A program made the position numbers and the translations under genes. 64,000 bases of DNA from Microvirga sp. (GTDB taxonomy: Bacteria; Pseudomonadota; Alphaproteobacteria; Rhizobiales; Beijerinckiaceae). A model generated the notes under the pieces. It was given only the letters and a program-made list of their open reading frames with translations, did no database searches and was not told the DNA's origin. Shown here in pieces: positions 31,272-40,502 of this stretch (position 1 is its first letter; each line of letters begins with the position of its first letter). The stretch covers positions 1 through 64,000 of the forward strand of contig JAKOMT010000011.1 in NCBI GenBank assembly GCA_022241475.1, written 5' to 3'.

Positions 31272-32555
31272 GTGGTGAGTCGCGTGCGTCGGCGTAAACG
31301 AGTCAACAGGATCCGCTGGATCTGCGCCACCGTCGCCCCCTGGGCGCTCGGCGCCGGGGTGCTCGTGTCGTTCACGGCGACGGCGAGCAACCACGCCGTC
31401 GACGCGGGCCAGATGATCCGCGCCCAGGCGCCCGCATCGCTCCTGCTCGCCGCCGACGTTCTCGTGCCGCCCGTCGACGTGGCGCTGGCGCCGCTGGCGC
31501 ACCGGCCCGATCTCGCCGCGCCCTCGATTCGCGACGCGGCCCTGCGCTTTCACTTGCCGGGCGAAGCGTTCGCGCCCGATCAGGCGCGCCCGCCCCGGTT
31601 CGAGCCGAAGGAGATGGGCGGCGACGAGCCCGACGTGAACCGCGACGGCAAGGGCGATCCCTACGTTCCCCTGCGCCCGACGCTGAGCCGACGGGGCGGC
31701 GAGATCGCCCGCGAAGCGGCGTCCCTGAGCCGGGATCTGCGCGTCGCGCGCGGCGATCCGCGAGAGCGCGCCATGGTCTTCCAGGGACTGACGCCCGGCG
31801 CGGGCTTCGTCGACGCCCTCGACGCGGCGCGCAGCTTTTCCCCGTGGTCCGACCTGTTCTCGACCTATGAGATCGCCACCACCGAGCGCACGCCCGAAGC
31901 CGCCGCCCAGGGCTCCACCGGTCCGGGGCGCGCGGGAGGTTTCACCCCCGACGGCGACGGAGCCTCGCCCGCCGTCGGTCGCGCGATGGTGCTCGCCGCC
32001 GCGACGCCGGTGGCGCTCGACTGGTCGCCCGTTGAAATCGCCGCCGCGCCGGTGCGCATGCCGGCCGGAATCGGCGTGACGAGCGTCGCCAAAGACGTGA
32101 ACCGCGCCGCGCGGCCTCGCTACGCCGACCTGATCGACCCCTCCGCCCGCGAGCGCGAGGCGCGCTGTCTGGCCGAAGCCGTCTATTTTGAGGCCCGCAG
32201 CGAGCCGGAGGCGGGGCAATCCGCCGTGGCGCAGGTCATCCTCAACCGCGTCAAGAGCAGCCTCTATCCGAATTCGATCTGCGGCGTCGTCTACCAGAAC
32301 CGCCATCGGCACCTGCGCTGCCAGTTCACGTACGCTTGCGAGGGCAAGTCTCTGGCGATCCGCGAGCAGGCGGCCTGGAGGCGCGCGTCCCGTCTGGCGG
32401 ACGCGGTGCTCTCCGGCGACACCTATCTCGAAGCCGTCGGCGGCGCGACGCATTATCACGCCAATTACGTGAACCCGCGCTGGGCCCGCGCCCTCCTGCG
32501 CAAGGACCGCATCGGCCGCCACATCTTCTATCAGCTGAAGCCCGGCCAGCGCTGA
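31272..32555 (+). CDS. SleB-type cell wall hydrolase
   Basis: A 427-residue protein. Residues about 12-38 form an N-terminal membrane anchor or signal ([21 protein letters not shown]). A long linker rich in Ala, Pro and Arg comes next. The C-terminal hydrolase_2 domain (about 290-427) carries [20 protein letters not shown], with the likely catalytic Glu, then [30 protein letters not shown] and [11 protein letters not shown]. Family members cut peptidoglycan in the periplasm or spore cortex. GTG is used as the start; a second in-frame GTG follows at once. The upstream region shows TTAA-N7-TGAA at 31199-31213, a near CtrA box. Confidence 0.85.
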   Translation: MVSRVRRRKRVNRIRWICATVAPWALGAGVLVSFTATASNHAVDAGQMIRAQAPASLLLAADVLVPPVDVALAPLAHRPDLAAPSIRDAALRFHLPGEAFAPDQARPPRFEPKEMGGDEPDVNRDGKGDPYVPLRPTLSRRGGEIAREAASLSRDLRVARGDPRERAMVFQGLTPGAGFVDALDAARSFSPWSDLFSTYEIATTERTPEAAAQGSTGPGRAGGFTPDGDGASPAVGRAMVLAAATPVALDWSPVEIAAAPVRMPAGIGVTSVAKDVNRAARPRYADLIDPSAREREARCLAEAVYFEARSEPEAGQSAVAQVILNRVKSSLYPNSICGVVYQNRHRHLRCQFTYACEGKSLAIREQAAWRRASRLADAVLSGDTYLEAVGGATHYHANYVNPRWARALLRKDRIGRHIFYQLKPGQR

Positions 32556-32571
32556 CGCGGGTTTTGTCGGC

Positions 32572-32590
32572 GATACCAAAATATGGTATC
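32572..32590 (+). promoter_or_regulatory. palindromic operator before the ParDE pair
   Basis: GATACCA (32572-32578), five bases AAATA, then TGGTATC (32584-32590) form a perfect 7-bp inverted repeat 27 bases before the antitoxin ATG. ParD-type antitoxins bind such palindromes to repress their own operon. Confidence 0.7.
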
Positions 32591-32617
32591 CATTCGCGGC
32601 CGTTTCTGGAGGTCGCG

Positions 32618-32863
32618 ATGTCTCGAAATACTTCCGTCAGCCTGGGCGATCACTTCGCCGGCTTTATCGACGGCCAGGTTGCGACAGGCCGATACGGCTC
32701 AGCCAGCGACGTGGTCCGCGCCGGCCTGCGTTTGCTGGAGGAGCGGGAGGCGAAGCTTGAGGCCCTTCGCCGGGCCCTCGAGGAGGGTGAACGGAGTGGT
32801 CCCCCGCAGCCGTTCGACGTCGAGGCTTTCATTGCAGAGAAGAAGGGGACGAGCGCGGCATGA
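32618..32863 (+). CDS. ParD-type antitoxin
   Basis: An 81-residue ribbon-helix-helix protein starting [20 protein letters not shown], then [20 protein letters not shown], the CopG/ParD DNA-binding pattern. Its charged C-terminal tail binds the toxin. TCTGGAGGTCGCG before the ATG is a good ribosome binding site. Its stop overlaps the toxin start (ATGA). It fits the type II ParD family. Confidence 0.88.
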   Translation: MSRNTSVSLGDHFAGFIDGQVATGRYGSASDVVRAGLRLLEEREAKLEALRRALEEGERSGPPQPFDVEAFIAEKKGTSAA

Positions 32864-33156
32864 TGGCCGCATTCGACCTCTCGCCTCGCGCCCGCTGGGA
32901 TCTGTCGGAGATTTGGGACTACACTTGCGAGCTATGGGGCGAGGAGCAGGCGGAACGCTATCTACGACTGATCAACAAAACCGGGATCGATCTCGCGTCA
33001 GGGCGGCTGAGGGGACGCCCGGTCGATTCCGTCCGGGATGGATATCCTCGGCTTTCGGTGGGAGCGCATGTTCTCTTTTATCGCTCCGCCGGCGCGGATG
33101 GTATCGAGGTGATCCGCATCCTGCATCAGCGAATGGACTTCGAAAGCCGCCTCTAG
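32860..33156 (+). CDS. ParE/RelE-type toxin
   Basis: A 98-residue toxin starting [20 protein letters not shown], then [18 protein letters not shown] and [20 protein letters not shown], ending [14 protein letters not shown]; the His-Gln-Arg-Met ending is frequent in ParE. ParE toxins act on DNA gyrase; RelE relatives cut mRNA, and the sequence alone favours ParE. Two ATG codons in adjacent positions are possible, the first overlapping the antitoxin stop. It probably shares the palindromic operator upstream of the antitoxin. Confidence 0.88.
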   Translation: MMAAFDLSPRARWDLSEIWDYTCELWGEEQAERYLRLINKTGIDLASGRLRGRPVDSVRDGYPRLSVGAHVLFYRSAGADGIEVIRILHQRMDFESRL

Positions 33157-33182
33157 CGTTCGAAGGCACGCCCGCCCGCGCG

Positions 33183-34574
33183 TCAATGCGCGACGTTGCC
33201 CGACAGCGAAATGTTCGCCGGAACGGCCGCTCCGGGCACGAGGAGGTCGGTCGTGGCGACGTCAGTCCAGCGCATGCCCACGATCGCGCCGTCGCGGGCG
33301 CCCGAGATCATGTTCGACGCGATCTGCGCGCGCCCGGCGCCCTCCGCGACCGAGACGAGGATGCCGATCGCGCAGGCGCGCAGCACGTTTCCGCTCGCCG
33401 TGACGTCGCGCAGATAGGGGCCGAAGCCGAGCCCTATCCCCGCCGTCTCCGCGTCCTCGACCACGTTGCCCGTGATCGCGGCGTCGGCTTCCGCGAAGAT
33501 CCCCGTCCCGTAGAGGATCTCGCCCGTCAGCGGATCGGGACGGCGGAAGAGGCCGCGCACGATATTGCCGGAGATGACGGCGAGGCGGCCCTGCTCGTTG
33601 AAATTCGTCGAGACGATTCCGTTCGCGGCGCGCTCCACCACGTTGTCGGCGATGACGCAGCCCTCGAACCCGAATTCGGTGAACAGCCCCACTTCGCCCA
33701 GATCGGCGCAGTTGTTGGCGACGATCTGCACGCCGTCGCCTCCGTTGTTGCGCACGGCGGAGAAGGCGCAGCCGCGAATCACGTTCTGCGCGACGATCAC
33801 GCCGCCGGCCCGAAAGACGTTGACCCCGTTGCCGTATTCGCCGGATCCGCCCCGGTCGGCGCGGATGCGCGCGATGCGGTTGGCGAGCACCTGCGTCCCG
33901 TCGAAACCCTTCTGCGAGCGCCAGACGAGAACGCCGTTGTTGGCGCAATCCTCGATGACGTTCCCTTCGATCGCGAGGCCGGTCGAATCGTTGACGAACA
34001 CCGCCGTGTCCGCCCGCGCGATCCGGCAGCCGGCGACGCGCCCGCCGCAGCGCTCCAGCCTGATCGCTGCAGAGAACGCCTCCTCGAGCGCCATGTCGAC
34101 GAGGCGGATGTCGGCGACGTCCTCGGCGAGAAGAAGCGGCGCGTCGCGGCCGATCTCGCCGCGCAGGGTCAGGCCGGCGATCGTGACCGCGCGCGCGGAG
34201 CCCGCACGCAGCACGGGCGCGTCCTCCGCCTGAAGCAGCGTCGCCCCGCGTGGGCCGACGAGCGCCGCGCCGTCGGGAACGTGCGTTTCCGCGACACGGT
34301 AGACGCCCGGAGCCAGCCGCAGGGGCGAGCCGCTGCGCGCGCTCTCGCGCAATCCCTCCTCAAGCGCCTGCGTCTGGATTTCGCGGGCGTCGGGCGTCAG
34401 TCCGAAGGCGCGCGCGTCGAGGCCCGGCCCCGAGGGGTCGAGCGGAGCGGCGCCTTGAGACTGAGCGCGGCCTTGTGCCTGTGCGGGGCCTTGGGCCTGA
34501 GCGAGGCCGGCCCCGGCGAGGCCTGCGGCGCCGGCGCCGAGGAGGAGGCGGCGTGAATAGCGGATCGTCGACAT
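33183..34574 (-). CDS. TAT-exported parallel beta-helix repeat protein (TIGR03808-like)
   Basis: A 463-residue protein with a twin-arginine signal MSTIRYSRRLLLGAGAAGLA and a cleavage region at AQAQ. A low-complexity Gln/Ala stretch follows to about residue 45. The rest consists of short beta-strand repeats such as IEDCANNGVLVW, VIRGCAFSAVRNN, IADNVVERAANGIVST and ITGNVVEDAETAGIGLG, the right-handed beta-helix pattern. The family is known from Rhizobiales and has no assigned function; carbohydrate binding or lyase activity is only a guess. The start was set at MSTIRYSRR, which places the Arg pair where a TAT signal needs it. Confidence 0.8.
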   Translation of the reverse strand: MSTIRYSRRLLLGAGAAGLAGAGLAQAQGPAQAQGRAQSQGAAPLDPSGPGLDARAFGLTPDAREIQTQALEEGLRESARSGSPLRLAPGVYRVAETHVPDGAALVGPRGATLLQAEDAPVLRAGSARAVTIAGLTLRGEIGRDAPLLLAEDVADIRLVDMALEEAFSAAIRLERCGGRVAGCRIARADTAVFVNDSTGLAIEGNVIEDCANNGVLVWRSQKGFDGTQVLANRIARIRADRGGSGEYGNGVNVFRAGGVIVAQNVIRGCAFSAVRNNGGDGVQIVANNCADLGEVGLFTEFGFEGCVIADNVVERAANGIVSTNFNEQGRLAVISGNIVRGLFRRPDPLTGEILYGTGIFAEADAAITGNVVEDAETAGIGLGFGPYLRDVTASGNVLRACAIGILVSVAEGAGRAQIASNMISGARDGAIVGMRWTDVATTDLLVPGAAVPANISLSGNVAH

Positions 34575-34717
34575 GACCGTGACGATATCGCCAGATCCTT
34601 GCCGATTCATTGTCGCCCGCGCGAACCGCCACGAAGGCGCCAGAGTCTCGGCGTCATATAGGTTTGGCGGAGCGCTCCGTTCTGGGCCGCGGCCGCGCGT
34701 GATGGTGGAGACCAACC

Positions 34718-35251
34718 ATGAAGTCCGCGACATTCGCAGGCGCAGCGACGACGCTCGCCGCCGCCGGGCTCGGCGCCGTTCTCTCGCTGGCGCCGACGGC
34801 GCCCGCGCAGGCGGCGACAGCCTACGTCACCAATGACCTCAACATGCGCGCCGGCCCCTCGACGCGGTACGGCGTCGTGCGGGTCCTGCCCGCCGGAAGC
34901 CCGGTGGAGCTCCTGAATTGCGCGTCCCGCGCCTCGTGGTGCGAGGTGGCGTTCCGGGGCGTACGCGGCTGGGTCTCGGGGCGCTATCTCGACGACGGCT
35001 ATCGCCGGCCCGGTCGGGTCATCCCCGCCGATCCCGGTCCGGTCTTCGGCGGTCCGGTCGTCACCTTCGAATTCGGAATGAGCCCGCGCTATTACGAGCC
35101 GCCGGAATATCGAGGCGACGACGGATGGGGCTACCGCTACGATCCGCGTTACGTTCGCCGCCCCTACGATCCGCGGCCCTACGACCCTCGTCCCTATGAC
35201 CCGCGACCGTATGATCCGCGCCCCTACGACCCGTTCTGGGGCGGCTGGTGA
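34718..35251 (+). CDS. exported SH3-domain protein with C-terminal PYDPR repeats
   Basis: A 177-residue protein with signal MKSATFAGAATTLAAAGLGA and cleavage near AQAA. Residues about 35-90 form a bacterial SH3 (SH3b) domain (AYVTNDLNMRAGPSTRYGVV, WCEVAFRGVRGWVSGRYLDD). The C-terminal 30 residues are a PYDPR tandem repeat. SH3b proteins usually bind cell-wall peptides outside the membrane. It is convergent with the NlpC/P60 gene just downstream. Confidence 0.82.
   Translation: MKSATFAGAATTLAAAGLGAVLSLAPTAPAQAATAYVTNDLNMRAGPSTRYGVVRVLPAGSPVELLNCASRASWCEVAFRGVRGWVSGRYLDDGYRRPGRVIPADPGPVFGGPVVTFEFGMSPRYYEPPEYRGDDGWGYRYDPRYVRRPYDPRPYDPRPYDPRPYDPRPYDPFWGGW
35162..35236 (+). repeat. 15-bp tandem repeat coding five PYDPR-like units
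   Basis: Five consecutive 15-base units encode Pro-Tyr-Asp-Pro-Arg (the last reads PYDPF). The units differ at synonymous positions (TAC/TAT, CGG/CGT/CGA/CGC), so the peptide rather than the DNA repeat is conserved. Confidence 0.85.
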
Positions 35252-35254
35252 GGG

Positions 35255-36109
35255 CTACAGGCGGCGGACGCTGGTGATCGGGCCGAAGCTGTTGGCGAGG
35301 ATGCGCGCGCGCGCATCCTCCAGCGGTTCGATCGCGACCGCCATGTGATGGCCGTTGGCGTGGATCATCCGCGCCGCGTCGAGCATGATCGCGACGTGCC
35401 CTTTCCAGAAGACGAGATCGCCCCGTCGCAGGTCTGAACGCGTCTCGTCGACGGGAAGCGCCCGGCCGAGCGTCGTCTCCTGCATGTCGGCGTCGCGGGG
35501 CGCCGCGATCCCCGCCGACAGGAGCGCGATCTGGACGAGGCCCGAGCAGTCGAGGCCCCGGACCGTGCGGCCGCCCCAGAGATAGGGCGCGTGCAGGAAG
35601 CGTTCGGCCACGCTGACGAAATCGGGCTCGACGCTCTCCCGCGGGGCGAGATGACCGGCATGAACGAAACCGCCGCCGGCGAGCCGGGCGTATCCCTTGT
35701 CCTCGCTGACCAGCGCGACTTCGGCGCCGAGCGGCAGGAACGTCTCGGTCGGCAGCTTCAGCGAGGGGCCGGGATAGACGGGCGTGCTCAAGGCGGCGAC
35801 GCGATGCGTCGGCGCCGGCTCGGCCGGTCCCAGCGCCTCGCGCGAAACATAGCCGACATAGCCGTCCCGGCCGCTCTGCCCCCAGGCGAAGCCCTCGCCG
35901 TCCTCGTCGAACACGTCGAAGGGCTCCCCCGCCAGCAATTGCGTGTCGAGGGCGGCGTCGGGGCGCGGCTCGCGACGAAGCGCAGCGACGGGCGCGAGGA
36001 CGCGCATCGGGCGCGGCTCGGCGTAGCGCGGCGCGTCGACGGTTCCGCGCAGGCTTCCGGCGGCGAGGTCGGGCCGGGCCGGGGTGAGGCGGGGATGGCC
36101 GGGGATCAT
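35255..36109 (-). CDS. SH3 plus NlpC/P60 cysteine peptidase (YkfC-like)
   Basis: A 284-residue protein starting MIPGHPRLTPARPDLAAGSL. Bacterial SH3-like regions (about 40-130) precede the NlpC/P60 domain, with catalytic Cys in RGLDCSGLVQIALLSAG and His in FWKGHVAIMLDAARMI. These enzymes cut the gamma-D-glutamyl-diamino acid bond of cell-wall peptides. It starts in an ATGA overlap with the M17 aminopeptidase stop, so the two are coupled; together they could degrade murein peptides. Confidence 0.88.
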   Translation of the reverse strand: MIPGHPRLTPARPDLAAGSLRGTVDAPRYAEPRPMRVLAPVAALRREPRPDAALDTQLLAGEPFDVFDEDGEGFAWGQSGRDGYVGYVSREALGPAEPAPTHRVAALSTPVYPGPSLKLPTETFLPLGAEVALVSEDKGYARLAGGGFVHAGHLAPRESVEPDFVSVAERFLHAPYLWGGRTVRGLDCSGLVQIALLSAGIAAPRDADMQETTLGRALPVDETRSDLRRGDLVFWKGHVAIMLDAARMIHANGHHMAVAIEPLEDARARILANSFGPITSVRRL

Positions 36110-37500
36110 GCGGGGTTTCCCCCGCGCGGCGGATAGCGCTCGGCCAGCAGCGCGTGGACGAGGCGCGCGGCCTGGACCTCGCCGCCCTTCGGTCGCCCCG
36201 GTTTCGCCGCCGGCGTCCATCCGAAGACGTCGAAATGAACGTAGGCGCCCGCCTTCTCGACGAAGCGGCGCAGGAACAGCGCCGCCGTGATCGCGCCGGC
36301 GAAAGAGCCGCCGGAGATGTGGTTGACGTCCGCGATCTCGGATTTGAGCATCTGCGCGTAAGGCCGCCACAGGGGCAGGCGCCAGACGGGATCGGCCACC
36401 GCCGCCGAAAGGCGGGCGATATCGGCGGCGAGCGCCTCGTCGTCCGTCATGAAGGGCGGTAGATCCGGGCCGAGCGCCACGCGTGCGGCGCCGGTGAGCG
36501 TCGCGAAATCGACGATCAGTTCCGGCGCCTCCTCGTCGGCGAGCGCCAGCGCGTCGGCGAGGATCAGGCGGCCCTCCGCGTCCGTGTTGCCGATCTCGAC
36601 GGTGATCCCCTTGCGGCTCGGCAAGACGTCGCCGGGGCGGAAGGAATCGCCCGATATGGAGTTCTCCACCGCCGGGATCAGCACGCGCAGGCGCAGGTCG
36701 AGCCGCGAACCCATCACCATCGCGGCTGCGGCGAGCGCGCAGGCCGCGCCCCCCATGTCCTTCTTCATCAGCGCCATCGAGGCGTCCGGCTTGATGTTGA
36801 GCCCGCCCGTGTCGAAGGCCACCCCCTTGCCGACGAGCGTCGCCTTCGGCGCGCCCGCGCGGCCCCAGCGGATGTCGATCAGGCGGGGGGCGCGGGTCGA
36901 GGCGCGGCCGACGGCGTGGATCATGGGGAAGCCCGCCCCGAGCAGAGCCTCGCCCGTCGTGACCGTGATCTCGGCGCCGAAACGCTGCGCCAGCGCGCGA
37001 GCCGCGTCCTCGATCTCGGCGGGGCCCATGTCGTTCGCCGGCGTGTTTACGAGATCGCGCCCGAGCGCGACGGCCTGCGCGATCCGCGAGACGGCCTCGA
37101 CGTCGACGCCGGCGGGCGCGCGGAGGCGCGCGGCCGGACGCGCGGGCTTGCGGTATCGGTCGAAGGCGTAGGCGCCGAGCAGCCAGGCGAGGACGTCGGT
37201 CTCGTCGGCGTTCTCCAGCGCGTAGAGCCCTTCCGGAAGCCGCGATGGAAGACCGCCCGCATGGAACGGATCGCGCGCCGCCTCGTCATCCGCGACGCCG
37301 AGCAGCGCCGCGGCGATCGCGCCGTCGACGCCCGGCGTGAGGCAGAGCGCGCCGTCCTGCCCCCTGAATCCTTGCGCCCGCGCGAAGGCCGCGGCCTGGT
37401 CGGGCAACCGGGCGAACGTCTCCTCGACGCTCGAGGCGCGGGTCCGATGGATCGGAATCGCGGGGAGGTCGGCGTTCGTCTCGATGAGGGGATGGATCAT
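36106..37500 (-). CDS. M17 leucyl aminopeptidase family protein
   Basis: A 464-residue protein of the M17 family. The metal/substrate motifs are VGKGVAFDTGGLNIKPDASM, MALMKKDMGGAACALAAAAM and IGNTDAEGRLILADALALAD. The N-terminal domain is short, as in the PepA-like group of alphaproteobacteria. It removes N-terminal residues from peptides in the cytoplasm, using two metals. It is followed by the NlpC/P60 gene with overlapping codons, which points to cell-wall peptide recycling rather than general proteolysis (inference). Confidence 0.92.
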   Translation of the reverse strand: MIHPLIETNADLPAIPIHRTRASSVEETFARLPDQAAAFARAQGFRGQDGALCLTPGVDGAIAAALLGVADDEAARDPFHAGGLPSRLPEGLYALENADETDVLAWLLGAYAFDRYRKPARPAARLRAPAGVDVEAVSRIAQAVALGRDLVNTPANDMGPAEIEDAARALAQRFGAEITVTTGEALLGAGFPMIHAVGRASTRAPRLIDIRWGRAGAPKATLVGKGVAFDTGGLNIKPDASMALMKKDMGGAACALAAAAMVMGSRLDLRLRVLIPAVENSISGDSFRPGDVLPSRKGITVEIGNTDAEGRLILADALALADEEAPELIVDFATLTGAARVALGPDLPPFMTDDEALAADIARLSAAVADPVWRLPLWRPYAQMLKSEIADVNHISGGSFAGAITAALFLRRFVEKAGAYVHFDVFGWTPAAKPGRPKGGEVQAARLVHALLAERYPPRGGNPA

Positions 37501-37579
37501 GCAGGCTCCGGCTGCGGGCGCGAATCGTTCGCCCGGATCATCGCGCGCGCCGGGCGCGACGCAAGGGGGGGGAGCGCGC

Positions 37580-37975
37580 TCAACCGTCTTCTCGGGCGAG
37601 CGCGCCGAGGATCGGGCAATCGGGTCGCTCGTCTCCGGCGCAGCACTCCGCGAGGTGGCGGAGCGTCGCCACCATCTCCTCCATCGCTGCGATCCGCGCC
37701 TCCATGTCCGCCACGTGGCGCAGCGCGATATCCTTCACCTCCCGGCTCGGCCGCGTCCTGTCGCGCCAAAGCGCGAGAAGGCGCCCGATCTCTTCGATCG
37801 AGAACCCCAGATCGCGCGACCGGCCGATGAAGACCAGATCGTGCACGTCGCGCGCGTCGAAATCACGGTAGGAATTTTCCCGCCGCGCCGCGGGGGCGAG
37901 GAGCCCGATCGCCTCGTAATGGCGGATCATCTTGGCGCTGACCCCGGAGCGCCGCGCGGCGTCGCCGATCCTCAC
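37580..37975 (-). CDS. cueR: copper-responsive MerR regulator CueR
   Basis: A 131-residue MerR protein. The N-terminal winged helix MRIGDAARRSGVSAKMIRHY is typical. Residue 77 is Ser (RPSREVKDIA), the residue linked to monovalent-ion selectivity, and the metal loop has Cys112 and Cys120 in CAGDERPDCPIL. It senses Cu+ or Ag+ and activates the copA promoter by untwisting its long spacer. The start overlaps the copA stop as ATGA, so cueR is transcribed with copA from that promoter, a positive feedback arrangement. Usually cueR is divergent from or separate from copA. Confidence 0.93.
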   Translation of the reverse strand: MRIGDAARRSGVSAKMIRHYEAIGLLAPAARRENSYRDFDARDVHDLVFIGRSRDLGFSIEEIGRLLALWRDRTRPSREVKDIALRHVADMEARIAAMEEMVATLRHLAECCAGDERPDCPILGALAREDG

Positions 37976-40419
37976 GACGCGCCTCCCGGATCGCCGGAGG
38001 CCGGCCGCCAGCGCCGCAGGAGCAGCGCGTTGCCGACTACGCTGACGCTCGAAAACGCCATGGCCGCCCCGGCGACCATCGGATCGAGCAGCCCCAGAGC
38101 GGCGACCGGAATGCCGAGCGTATTGTAGGCGAAGGCCCAGAACAGGTTCTGCCGGATCTTGGCGTGCGTGCGGCGGGAGATGTCGAGCGCGTCGACCACC
38201 GCGAGCGGATCGGAGCGCATTAGCGTGATCCCGGCCGCCTCCATGGCGACGTCGGTTCCCGATCCCATCGCGACGCCGAGATCGGCGGCCGCGAGGGCGG
38301 GCGCGTCGTTCACCCCGTCTCCGACCATCGCGACCGTCCCGTGCCGCGCCCGCAGCTCGCCGATGATGCGGGCCTTGTCCTCCGGCGCGACCTCCGCGCG
38401 AACCTCGGAGACGCCGACCGCGTCCGCGACGGCGCGCGCGGCGGCCTCGTTGTCGCCGGTGAGCATGATCGTGCGCACGCCCGAAGCCTCGAGCATTGCG
38501 ATCGCCGCGCGGGCTCTCGGGCGGGGCGCGTCGGCGAAGCTCGCAAGCCCGAGCAGGCGAGGGGCGTCGCCTGTCCGGGCCACGAAGGAGACCGAGCGGC
38601 CGAGGCCGGCCTCGGCCGTCGCCGCGTCGGCGAGGGCGTCGAGCGACAGGCCGAGGTCGGCCATGAAGCGCGCGCTGCCGACGGCGATGCGAAACCCCTC
38701 GAGATCGCCCTCGATGCCGCGCCCGGGGACGGCGCGCACGGACCTGGCTGGGCGGATCGTCAACCCGCGTTCGCGCGCCGCGTCGACGACCGCCCGGGCG
38801 AGGGGGTGCTCTCCGCTCGACTGGATCGCGGCGACGGTCGACAGCAGCGCGTCGTCATCGCCGTCGAGCGCCTCGAAGCGGGCGAGCGTCGGCTTGCCGA
38901 GCGTGAGCGTCCCCGTCTTGTCGAAGGCGACGGCGTGGATGTGGGTCGCGCGCTCCAGCATCTCCGCGTCGCGGATCAGGACGCCCGCCGAGGCGGCCGC
39001 GCCCGTCCCCGCCATGAGCGCGGTCGGCGTGGCGAGGCCCAGCGCGCAGGGGCAGGCGATGACGAGGACCGAGACGGCGGTGACGATCGCCAGTTCAACA
39101 TTTCCGGTGAGCGCCCACCAGGTGGCGAAAGTGGCGAGCGCGATCGCGACGACGACCGGCACGAACACCGCCGCGACCCGATCGACCAGCCGCTGAATCG
39201 GCGCTTTCGAGGCCTGCGCGCTCTCGACGAGCCTGGCGATGCGCGACAGCGTGGTCTCGGCGCCGATGGCGGTGGTTTCGACGAGGAGCGCGCCCGAGCC
39301 GTTGATCGATCCGCCGATGACGCGCTCGCCCTCGGCGCGGGCCACGGGAAGGCTCTCGCCGGTGATCATAGATTCGTCGATCTCACTTTCGCCCTCGACG
39401 ATGCGCCCGTCGACGGCGACGCGCTCGCCCGGACGCACGACGACCGCGTCGCCCACGCGAATGTCGGCGAGCGGCCTGGTCTCGTCGCGGCCGTCCCGCC
39501 GCACGGTCGCCGTGGCCGGGCGCAGTGCCGACAGCGCCCGCACCGCGTCGGCGGCCCGGCGCTTGGCGCGGGTCTCGAGCAGCTTGCCGAGCAGAACGAG
39601 GCTGATGATGACGCTCGACGCCTCGAAATAGTACGCCGGCTCATGATGACCGATCTCGGCGGTCGTCAGGAGGTACAGCGAGAGGAAATAGGCCGCGCTC
39701 GTGCCGATGGCGACGAGCAGGTCCATGTTGCCCGCCCCCGCCCTGAGCGCGCGCCAGCCGGCGACGTAGAACCGTGAACCGAGCCAGAACTGCACCGGCG
39801 TCGCGAACAGCAGTTGCGCCCAGCCCGGAAGCATCCAGTGTTCGCCGAAGGGTATGGCGAGCATCGGCAGGACGAGCGGCGCGCTGAGGATCAGCCCGGC
39901 TGCGACCCGTCGGGCTTCGGCCGCATCGGCCCGAGCCGCCTCAACGTCGCGGCTGCTCTCGCCGCCCTCGATCCGGCGCGCGCCGTATCCGGCGCGCTCC
40001 ACGGCTCTGATCGCGGCCTCGACGCCCGTCTCGTCGAACACGCGCAGGCGGACACGTTCGCTGGCGAGATTGACGGCGGCGGAGAGGATCTGTGGAACGC
40101 CCGCGAGGGCCGTCTCGATCCGTCCCGCGCAGGAGGCGCAGGTCATTCCCGACAGGGCCAGATCGACTTCCCGCAGCCGCGCCGAATATCCGGCCGCGTC
40201 GATCGCCGCGACGAGCCCGCGCGCGTCGACCCGGCCCGGATCGAAGGCGATCTCGGCCTTCTCCGAACCGAGGTTGACGGAGGCTCGTGCGACGCCGGGA
40301 AGCGCGGTGAGCGCGCTCTCGACGCGCCCCGCGCAGGAGGCGCAGGTCATTCCTCCTATCTCGATCGAAACGGATTCCGGGGGCGCGCCGCCGGCCTTCT
40401 TCGCTCTCGCAACATCCAT
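37972..40419 (-). CDS. copA: Cu+ exporting P-type ATPase CopA
   Basis: An 815-residue P1B ATPase. Two N-terminal heavy-metal domains each carry GMTCASCAGR. The membrane CPC motif is ACPCALGLATPTALM. The catalytic DKTGTLT is in VAFDKTGTLTLGKP, and the hinge is MVGDGVNDAPALAAADLGVA. It pumps copper out of the cytoplasm across the inner membrane. The start MDVARAKKAG follows GGAATGAAGCG; a longer in-frame start adds 75 non-family residues and would run into the promoter. It lies directly after a CueR-type promoter and is followed by cueR. Confidence 0.95.
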   Translation of the reverse strand: MDVARAKKAGGAPPESVSIEIGGMTCASCAGRVESALTALPGVARASVNLGSEKAEIAFDPGRVDARGLVAAIDAAGYSARLREVDLALSGMTCASCAGRIETALAGVPQILSAAVNLASERVRLRVFDETGVEAAIRAVERAGYGARRIEGGESSRDVEAARADAAEARRVAAGLILSAPLVLPMLAIPFGEHWMLPGWAQLLFATPVQFWLGSRFYVAGWRALRAGAGNMDLLVAIGTSAAYFLSLYLLTTAEIGHHEPAYYFEASSVIISLVLLGKLLETRAKRRAADAVRALSALRPATATVRRDGRDETRPLADIRVGDAVVVRPGERVAVDGRIVEGESEIDESMITGESLPVARAEGERVIGGSINGSGALLVETTAIGAETTLSRIARLVESAQASKAPIQRLVDRVAAVFVPVVVAIALATFATWWALTGNVELAIVTAVSVLVIACPCALGLATPTALMAGTGAAASAGVLIRDAEMLERATHIHAVAFDKTGTLTLGKPTLARFEALDGDDDALLSTVAAIQSSGEHPLARAVVDAARERGLTIRPARSVRAVPGRGIEGDLEGFRIAVGSARFMADLGLSLDALADAATAEAGLGRSVSFVARTGDAPRLLGLASFADAPRPRARAAIAMLEASGVRTIMLTGDNEAAARAVADAVGVSEVRAEVAPEDKARIIGELRARHGTVAMVGDGVNDAPALAAADLGVAMGSGTDVAMEAAGITLMRSDPLAVVDALDISRRTHAKIRQNLFWAFAYNTLGIPVAALGLLDPMVAGAAMAFSSVSVVGNALLLRRWRPASGDPGGAS

Positions 40420-40471
40420 CGCTTCATTCCGGTCGCCGGCGCCGCGTCGGGTGACGGGGCGCCGAGGAAAC

Positions 40472-40502
40472 TCGATAGACCTTCCCATCATTGGAAGGTC
40501 AA
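40472..40502 (-). promoter_or_regulatory. CueR-type promoter and operator of copA-cueR
   Basis: Reading the minus strand, -35 TTGACC (40497-40502) and -10 TATCGA (40472-40477) are separated by 19 bases, the spacing that makes MerR-family promoters need their activator. The operator is a perfect dyad GACCTTCC-N7-GGAAGGTC at 40478-40500, overlapping the spacer, as in known copper promoters. Confidence 0.9.
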
